DNA of 27,648 bases, from the NCBI GenBank assembly GCA_046263195.1, contig JBHELG010000075.1:1-27648 (forward strand), in the 5' to 3' direction. Within the stretch, counting starts at the first letter, position 1. Each line of letters starts with the position of its first letter. This stretch comes from JBHELG01 sp046263195 (GTDB taxonomy: Bacteria > Actinomycetota > Nitriliruptoria > Nitriliruptorales > JAHWKO01). The translations under genes and the position numbers were made by a program. The notes under the pieces were generated by a model. The model saw nothing but the letters and a program-made list of their open reading frames with translations, searched no databases and was not told the DNA's origin. Shown in pieces: positions 23,673 to 27,648 of this stretch.

Positions 23673-24236
23673 TCACGCACTCTCGATGCCGGCGGCGAAG
23701 GCTTGGGCGGTCTCCTCGTCGAGTCCGACGAGACGGACCTCGTCCAGCTCCCCCTCGTGTCCGCGGAGCCAGCCGGCCGCCTCGGCGGCGATGACCCGGG
23801 TCGCCTCGTCACGCGGGTAGCCGTATACCCCAGCTGAGATGGCGGGAAACGCCACCGACCGGGCGTCCGCCTGGGCGGCGGCGTCCAGTGCCGCCGAGAC
23901 GGAGGCACGCAGGTGCGGCTCGTTTTGATCCGAGTCCTCGTCGTAGACGGGCCCCGCCACGTGAACGACCCATCGGGCAGGCATATCGCCGGCGGTGGTC
24001 GTGGCTGCCTCACCGACCTCGAGCGGTCCGTGCTCTTCGACGTAGGCGTTCGACTCCTCCTGAATGTCCTTCCCCCCAGCCTTCGCGATTGCTGCCGCGA
24101 CGCCGCCACCGTGCTGAAGTTCGGCGTTGGCAGCGTTCACGATGACATCCACTTCCTGCTTAGTGAGATCTCCGGACAGCGCGACGACCGTGGCGCCGGC
24201 GATCTCCCTGCGCGCTCTCTCCTCTCCGTTTCCCAT
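23673..24236 (-). CDS. Macrodomain protein, AF1521-like
   Basis: Macrodomains bind ADP-ribose and often hydrolyse ADP-ribosyl or O-acetyl-ADP-ribose bonds. From ATG 24236 (187 residues) the motifs are: GDLTKQEVDVIVNAANAEL (strand and loop 1), QHGGGVAAAIAKAGG, WVVHVAGPVYDEDSD and the phosphate-binding loop AFPAISAGVYGYPRDEA. The HGGGVAxAI spelling is that of AF1521-like proteins, which bind ADP-ribose tightly. The longer frame from 24329 is less likely; the family starts near residue 13 of the short form. A -10-like TACGCT lies about 37 bases upstream on the minus strand. Neighbouring pncA, pncB and DUF2267 genes suggest a link to NAD turnover, but this is inference. Confidence 0.9.
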   Translation of the reverse strand: MGNGEERARREIAGATVVALSGDLTKQEVDVIVNAANAELQHGGGVAAAIAKAGGKDIQEESNAYVEEHGPLEVGEAATTTAGDMPARWVVHVAGPVYDEDSDQNEPHLRASVSAALDAAAQADARSVAFPAISAGVYGYPRDEATRVIAAEAAGWLRGHEGELDEVRLVGLDEETAQAFAAGIESA

Positions 24237-24272
24237 ATCGGCCCCCAGCTCGCGTCTCCGGTGCGCGCTCCC

Positions 24273-24278
24273 AGCGTA
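24273..24278 (-). promoter_or_regulatory. Putative -10 element of the macrodomain gene
   Basis: TACGCT on the minus strand fits TANNNT and would start a transcript near 24266, leaving a leader of about 30 bases with a GGGGG ribosome binding site before ATG 24236. Weak evidence. Confidence 0.25.
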
Positions 24279-24374
24279 AGGACTCACGCGCCGCATGTTC
24301 GATCGGCGCCATGTCAGGGGCGAGCCCATGTGGACGGTGACGCTGACGCCATGACCGTCTAGGGCGACGCAGGC

Positions 24375-24653
24375 TCAGTCCGGGAGCCCCGCAGGAATCT
24401 CGAGCAGTCGCAGGCCCGACGTGTCGAGCCAGTAGCGCGCCTCGCCGTGTACGACCCGGAGCATGACTGCCCCGCAGGCGGGACAGCGCATGACGAGTCC
24501 GGGAGCGTTGGAATACAGGTGCCAGGCCGCGACCGGGTTGGCCTTGCCGCACTGGGCGCAGGTGCCCACCGCTACGGTCATCTCGTGGATGAAGATCTCC
24601 CGTAGCATTCCCGCGGCGGCGTTGCCGTCGAGCCGCATGGCCTCGGAATCCAT
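24375..24653 (-). CDS. DUF6510 family zinc-ribbon protein
   Basis: The 92-residue protein has two CxxC pairs, CAQC at 32-35 and CPAC at 57-60, which probably bind one zinc. It starts MDSEAMRLDGNAAAGMLREI, and ends YWLDTSGLRLLEI; this layout matches the actinobacterial DUF6510 family. Its ATG lies one base after the stop of the FNR-type reductase gene, with GGAGG at five-base spacing, so it is the third gene of that operon. The function is unknown; conserved linkage suggests a part in assembling or using the molybdoenzyme/reductase pair. The frame that continues upstream to 24815 is antisense to the reductase reading and is not used. Confidence 0.8.
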   Translation of the reverse strand: MDSEAMRLDGNAAAGMLREIFIHEMTVAVGTCAQCGKANPVAAWHLYSNAPGLVMRCPACGAVMLRVVHGEARYWLDTSGLRLLEIPAGLPD

Positions 24654-24654
24654 C

Positions 24655-25407
24655 TCAGCCTCCAGTCGGTCCGAATCGCTCGGTCTTGATCCGCTCGGAG
24701 GCGTGTCCGAGCTCGAGAAGACTCGTTGCCACGGCCTCGACGAGGGGGGTCGGCCCGCACACGAACGCCTCCGGGCTGTCGGCAGGCGACCACGCGACCT
24801 CGGCGAGCATCGCACGGTCGATGCGGCGCGCGTACCCGCGCCAGCCTCGTGGCTGACGACGCGTCAGCACGTGGAGAACTTCCGGGCCCCACCCGTCCGC
24901 GGCCAGACGCTCGAGCTCCTCGCGGTAGATGACCTGGTCCAAGTCGTGCGAGGAGTAGAGCAGCCGGGTAGGTACGCGGATGGCAAGCGCCGCACGATGT
25001 CGCAGGATCGACATGAGCGGCACCACCCCCGAACCTCCCGCGACCAGGAGGAGGGGAGCGGACGAGCTTCCGTCCCACACGAACCAGCCACCAATGGGCC
25101 CTCGCACCTCGACCTGATCGCCAGGTTCGAGCACATCGACGAGATAGGGTGACACTTCGCCGTCGGGCAGACGTTCCACGGTGAGCTCGAGGCGCGCCCC
25201 CTGTGGTGCGGAGGCGATGGAGTAGCTGCGCTGCGCCTGGTAGCCGTCCTCCGCGGTGACCCGGAGGTCGACGTGCTGACCCGGTAGGTGCCCTTCCCAG
25301 CCAGCCACGTCGAAGGTGAGGCTACGAACCCGCTCCGTCTCGACTCTGCTGTCGACGAGAGAGGCCGGACGCCAGGTCAGTCGCCGGCGTAGCGCTGTTC
25401 CCGCCAT
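24655..25407 (-). CDS. FNR-type ferredoxin/flavin reductase without iron-sulfur domain
   Basis: This is a flavoprotein oxidoreductase of the ferredoxin-NADP reductase superfamily that moves electrons between NAD(P)H and a partner. The FAD-binding motif RSYSIAS is at 60-66 after LPGQHVDLRV, the pyridine-nucleotide domain shows LLLVAGGSGVVPLMSILRH (about 119-137) and FVCGPTPLVEAV (about 213-224), and the C-terminus is IKTERFGPTGG. At 250 residues there is no room for the C-terminal [2Fe-2S] domain of oxygenase reductases, and no cysteine cluster is present. Its start overlaps the 3' end of the molybdoenzyme gene by 31 bases and the DUF6510 gene follows after one base. The partner is probably the molybdoenzyme, though this is inferred from the operon. 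Confidence 0.9.
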   Translation of the reverse strand: MAGTALRRRLTWRPASLVDSRVETERVRSLTFDVAGWEGHLPGQHVDLRVTAEDGYQAQRSYSIASAPQGARLELTVERLPDGEVSPYLVDVLEPGDQVEVRGPIGGWFVWDGSSSAPLLLVAGGSGVVPLMSILRHRAALAIRVPTRLLYSSHDLDQVIYREELERLAADGWGPEVLHVLTRRQPRGWRGYARRIDRAMLAEVAWSPADSPEAFVCGPTPLVEAVATSLLELGHASERIKTERFGPTGG

Positions 25408-25982
25408 GGGTCCCCGTACATGTGGTAGCCGGCCGACTCCCAGAAGCCGGGCTCGTCGCGATCAAGCAGTTCGAATCCCCGCACCCACTTCGCGCTCTTC
25501 CAAAAATACAGGTGAGGGACGAGGAGGCGAGCAGGCCCGCCATGCTCAGGTGCCAGCGGCGTCCCATCGTACTCATAGGCGATCCACGCCTTGCCATCGA
25601 CGAGATCCTCGAGCGGCAGGTTCGTGGTGTAGCCCCCGTCACAGAACGCGAGGGCGTACTCGGCGGCGGTTTCGACCTCGCCGAGCAGGGTCTCGACCGG
25701 TACGCCACGCCAAACGGTGTCCAGCTTCGACCATTTCGTCACGCAATGGATGTCGCGTGTGACGGTCTCTGCCGGCAGCCGGAGGAATTCCTCCCAGGTC
25801 CAGGTGCGCGGCTGGTCGACCTGTCCCCTGATCGTGAAGGTCCAGCGGTCGAGAGGCGTACCGGGGGTCGGACCGGCAGACAGCACCGGGAAGTCAGGCA
25901 CGAGGTACTGGCCCGGGGGAAGGCGTCCTTGCGCGGTCTCGGCCTGCCGCCGACCACGGAAGCCCCGGGAGACGATACCCAT
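25377..25982 (-). CDS. Soluble sulfite-oxidase-like molybdopterin oxidoreductase
   Basis: The protein contains the sulfite oxidase/MsrP (YedY) molybdopterin fold. From ATG 25982 (201 residues) it has the segment RDIHCVTKWSKLDTVWRGVP at about 76-95 with C80, the likely molybdenum ligand; then YTTNLPLEDL, a PARLLVPHLYFWKSAKWVRG helix-loop and GYHMYGDPWREQRY at the end. It has no twin-arginine signal (the basic start is not followed by a hydrophobic core), no haem domain and no dimerisation domain, so it is probably cytosolic and a minimal version. AGGAG six bases before ATG 25982 supports the start over the longer frame from 26087. It leads the three-gene operon with the FNR-type reductase and DUF6510. 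Substrate is unknown. Confidence 0.88.
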   Translation of the reverse strand: MGIVSRGFRGRRQAETAQGRLPPGQYLVPDFPVLSAGPTPGTPLDRWTFTIRGQVDQPRTWTWEEFLRLPAETVTRDIHCVTKWSKLDTVWRGVPVETLLGEVETAAEYALAFCDGGYTTNLPLEDLVDGKAWIAYEYDGTPLAPEHGGPARLLVPHLYFWKSAKWVRGFELLDRDEPGFWESAGYHMYGDPWREQRYAGD

Positions 25983-26093
25983 GACTGCTCCTTGTCGCAC
26001 CCGCGATTGCGCCCCTGAGGCCGGGCTGGACGCGTGCATCCACGCTCGGCGCGTGCCGCCCCAGCCGGGGACGTCCCCTGAGCACAAGGCAAG

Positions 26094-26099
26094 AGCGTA
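26094..26099 (-). promoter_or_regulatory. Putative -10 element of the molybdoenzyme operon
   Basis: On the minus strand TACGCT lies 14 bases after a TTGAAC hexamer, a spacing shorter than usual. It would give a leader of about 105 bases before ATG 25982. No Moco riboswitch or other RNA element could be recognised by eye in the leader. Confidence 0.25.
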
Positions 26100-26134
26100 G
26101 TTGGCTTGTCCGCGTTCAACCCCGCGCCGTCGAC

Positions 26135-26496
26135 GTGCCGATCGTGCTGTCGGTACTGGTCAGCGCTCCTCGAGCCTCTGTCGTACCACTGGGGGTGCAG
26201 CTGCCACGCCTTGTTATCCCCATCCCCCTAGACCTGCTTGTGCTCGCTCTCGGCGAGCGTGTCGCGGCCGGCTCGCTGTCCCTCATCCTGGCCGCGTTCA
26301 GCTGGAGGTCATCGCCTTCGTCGGAACCCGGGTGCTCTACGGCATGTCTCGTGGTCCCGGTCGCGGCGTGCTCGAACGAATCGGACTACGCCTGAGCCTG
26401 CCGGAGCAGCGCATGGCCCGCGCCACCTCCTGTCTGAAGCGTCGGGGAGCGGCGGCCATGCTCGTGGTCCGCGCCACACCGGTGCTGCGTACGTGA
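26135..26496 (+). pseudogene. Decayed DedA-family membrane protein
   Basis: Two overlapping frames together read like the N-terminal half of a DedA (VTT-domain) protein. Frame from 26135 gives LVIPIPLDLLVLALGERVAA followed by GSLSLILAAF, like the PxPxDL...G...AAGxLSL start of the family. From about 26296 the homology continues in another frame: VIAFVGTRVLYG, RGVLERIGLRLSLPEQRMAR and then CLKRRGAAAMLVVRATPVLR, resembling ...GRxLLERxGRRLxLPEERxxRAExFFxRxGxxAVFxGRFxPxxRT. The coding phases differ by one, so the gene has a frameshift near 26298, and a stop after the RT motif removes the C-terminal helices. The two neighbours are intact. The call is from pattern memory only; a frame-aware protein search would settle it. 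It fills most of the 589-base stretch without an intact gene (25983-26571). The rest holds nothing recognisable but a palindrome AAGCCCGGGCTT at 26525-26536. Confidence 0.5.
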
Positions 26497-26571
26497 CGCC
26501 ACCCCGACCCGCCCCGACGTGGGTAAGCCCGGGCTTTCCCTGCGGGGGCGGCGACGAGAGGATGTCCGGAC

Positions 26572-27546
26572 ATGTTCGCCATCACCGCCACCTCCACCTC
26601 GATGCCTGACCCACTGTCGGGTCTGACTTTCGACGATGACTATCCCGAGCCCGCTCCGGGGGAGGGGTGGCAGCGCGTCAGGGTCCGGGCCGCCTCCCTC
26701 AACCACCACGACCTGTGGACGTTGCGGGGGGTTGGGATTCGCAAGGATCAACTCCCGATCGTGCTGGGCTGCGACGCCGCCGGCGTGACCGAGGATGGGC
26801 GCGAGGTCATCGTGCACGCCGTCATCGGTGATGCCGACGAGGGGGGTGGGGACGAGACCCTCGACCCGCAGCGAACCCTGCTGTCGGAGCAGTACGACGG
26901 CACCTTCGCCGACTGGGTCGCGGTGCCACGCCGCAACCTCATCGACAAGCCCGAGGAGATCTCGTTCGCCGAGGGAGCGTGCCTGCCAACGGCCTACCTC
27001 ACCGTCTACCGCGCGCTCTTCACGCGGGGCGGGGCGCGGCCCGGTGACCGACTGCTCGTCCAAGGCGCAGGCGGGGGTACGACAACGGCGGCCATCCTGC
27101 TCGGGCGGGCAGCCGGGCTACGCGTCTACGCGACGAGCCGCAGCGAAGAGAAGCGCAAGCAGGCCATCGACCTCGGCGCCCACGAGGTGTTCGAGGCGGG
27201 AGAGCGCCTGCCCGAGCGTGTCGACCTCGTGTTCGACAGTGTCGGCGAGGCGACCTGGGAGCATTCCCTGAAATCCCTACGCCCGGGCGGCGCACTCGTC
27301 TGTGTCGGCGCGACGAGCGGCAGGAACCCCGAGACGAGTCTCCCCCACGTCTTCTTCCGTCAGTTGCGGGTCATCGGCTCGACCATGGGCACCCGTGACG
27401 AGCTCGTCGCCCTCGTGTGCTTCCTGCGGGCCACCGGATTGCGGCCCTTCATCGCTGAAGTCTTCCCCATTCGGGAGGGGCGGCGGGCATTCGAGCGCAT
27501 GAACGAGGGCGACCTGTTCGGCAAGCTCGTGTTGACGAACGAGTAG
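26572..27546 (+). CDS. Medium-chain dehydrogenase/reductase (zinc-type alcohol dehydrogenase / quinone oxidoreductase-like)
   Basis: The 324-residue protein has the GroES-like catalytic domain (SLNHHDLWTLRG, about 43-54; LPIVLGCDAAG, about 61-71) and a Rossmann domain with LLVQGAGGGTTTAAILLGRA (about 161-180), ATSRSEEKRKQAIDLGA and the D-S-V-G core LVFDSVGEATWEHS. No structural-zinc cysteine cluster is present. The catalytic-zinc ligands are not all visible (HH at 45-46 is present, the usual Cys is not), so it resembles zinc-free quinone-oxidoreductase-like members. It is NAD(P)-dependent by fold; the substrate cannot be told. ATG 26572 is preceded by GAGAGG eleven bases away. It ends 47 bases before a tRNA gene on the other strand. 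Confidence 0.85.
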   Translation: MFAITATSTSMPDPLSGLTFDDDYPEPAPGEGWQRVRVRAASLNHHDLWTLRGVGIRKDQLPIVLGCDAAGVTEDGREVIVHAVIGDADEGGGDETLDPQRTLLSEQYDGTFADWVAVPRRNLIDKPEEISFAEGACLPTAYLTVYRALFTRGGARPGDRLLVQGAGGGTTTAAILLGRAAGLRVYATSRSEEKRKQAIDLGAHEVFEAGERLPERVDLVFDSVGEATWEHSLKSLRPGGALVCVGATSGRNPETSLPHVFFRQLRVIGSTMGTRDELVALVCFLRATGLRPFIAEVFPIREGRRAFERMNEGDLFGKLVLTNE

Positions 27547-27593
27547 CTTCGTAGGTGAGCGGCGCTTCTGCGGGGGATGGCTGATCGGGTGGG

Positions 27594-27648
27594 CTCCGGG
27601 GGAGGGACTCGAACCCACAACCTTGCGGTTAACAGCCGCCTGCTCTGC
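27594..27648 (-). tRNA. tRNA-Asn (GUU), 5' part beyond the window
   Basis: Read on the minus strand, the 3' part of a tRNA is visible. The anticodon loop CTGTTAA (rc of 27629-27635) has anticodon GTT at 27631-27633. The T-arm loop TTCGAGT lies at 27607-27613, the 3' acceptor strand CCCCGGA at 27595-27601 and discriminator G at 27594, as is usual for tRNA-Asn. The D-stem remnant GAGC is at 27642-27645; the rest is off the edge. CCA is not encoded. Two pairs look mismatched (27:43 G-A and 50:64 U-U). Confidence 0.9.

Noticed and set aside
24333..24359. GACGGT...ACCGTC stem downstream of DUF6510 as a terminator
   Set aside because: Six pairs with a 15-base loop and no T-run; too weak to annotate.
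1..27648. CRISPR arrays, integrases, transposases, phage genes or toxin-antitoxin pairs
   Set aside because: No regularly spaced repeats, no recombinase or transposase motifs and no paired small toxin-antitoxin frames were seen; the macrodomain protein has no DarT-like toxin beside it.

Overview
This is a high-GC actinobacterial chromosome segment made mostly of single-copy housekeeping genes. The order recO, uppS, glyS, dgt, dnaG, sigma-70, the bacterial alpha2-type glycyl-tRNA synthetase and the DUF6510 family all point to Actinomycetota. The arrangement is not the usual Streptomyces or Mycobacterium one, so a deeper branch (for example Nitriliruptoria- or Acidimicrobiia-like) is a reasonable guess, not a demonstrated one. 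No phage, insertion sequence, CRISPR array or integrase was seen.

Left part (1-2885, + strand): the end of a CUT1-type sugar ABC transporter operon, with an ATPase cut by the window edge and two permeases. Its substrate-binding protein is not in the window.

Core (2925-12709, mainly + strand): deoC overlaps recO, followed by uppS, an orphan receiver-domain protein on the opposite strand, glyS, two small unknown genes facing away from each other, dgt, dnaG and a primary-type sigma factor. These genes cover DNA repair, cell-wall lipid carrier synthesis, translation, dNTP balance, replication priming and transcription initiation.

Middle (12691-20775): a three-gene minus-strand operon encodes aminopeptidase N, a DUF2723/TMEM260-like polytopic protein and a second GT-C-like membrane protein, which suggests an envelope glycosylation locus. 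A divergent + strand gene carries a helix-turn-helix followed by a domain resembling the degenerate LAGLIDADG-like proteins of actinobacteria. Then come DUF488 and DJ-1/PfpI stress-type genes.

Right part (21011-27648): pncA-pncB (nicotinamide salvage) lies near a DUF2267 gene and an AF1521-like macrodomain gene, so NAD and ADP-ribose functions sit within about 3 kb. A compact operon follows: a soluble sulfite-oxidase-like molybdoenzyme, an FNR-type flavin reductase and a DUF6510 zinc ribbon. A decayed DedA-family gene, a medium-chain dehydrogenase and the 3' part of a tRNA-Asn(GUU) end the window.

The most interesting items are the uncharacterised molybdoenzyme/FNR/DUF6510 redox module, the TMEM260-like glycosylation operon, the HTH/LAGLIDADG-like protein, the DedA relic, and a repeated promoter layout (TANNNT then 6-9 bases then the start codon, no Shine-Dalgarno) that implies leaderless transcription of several genes. 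Nothing in the window is clearly an undescribed defence or mobile system. All family assignments were made by reading motifs, without database searches.
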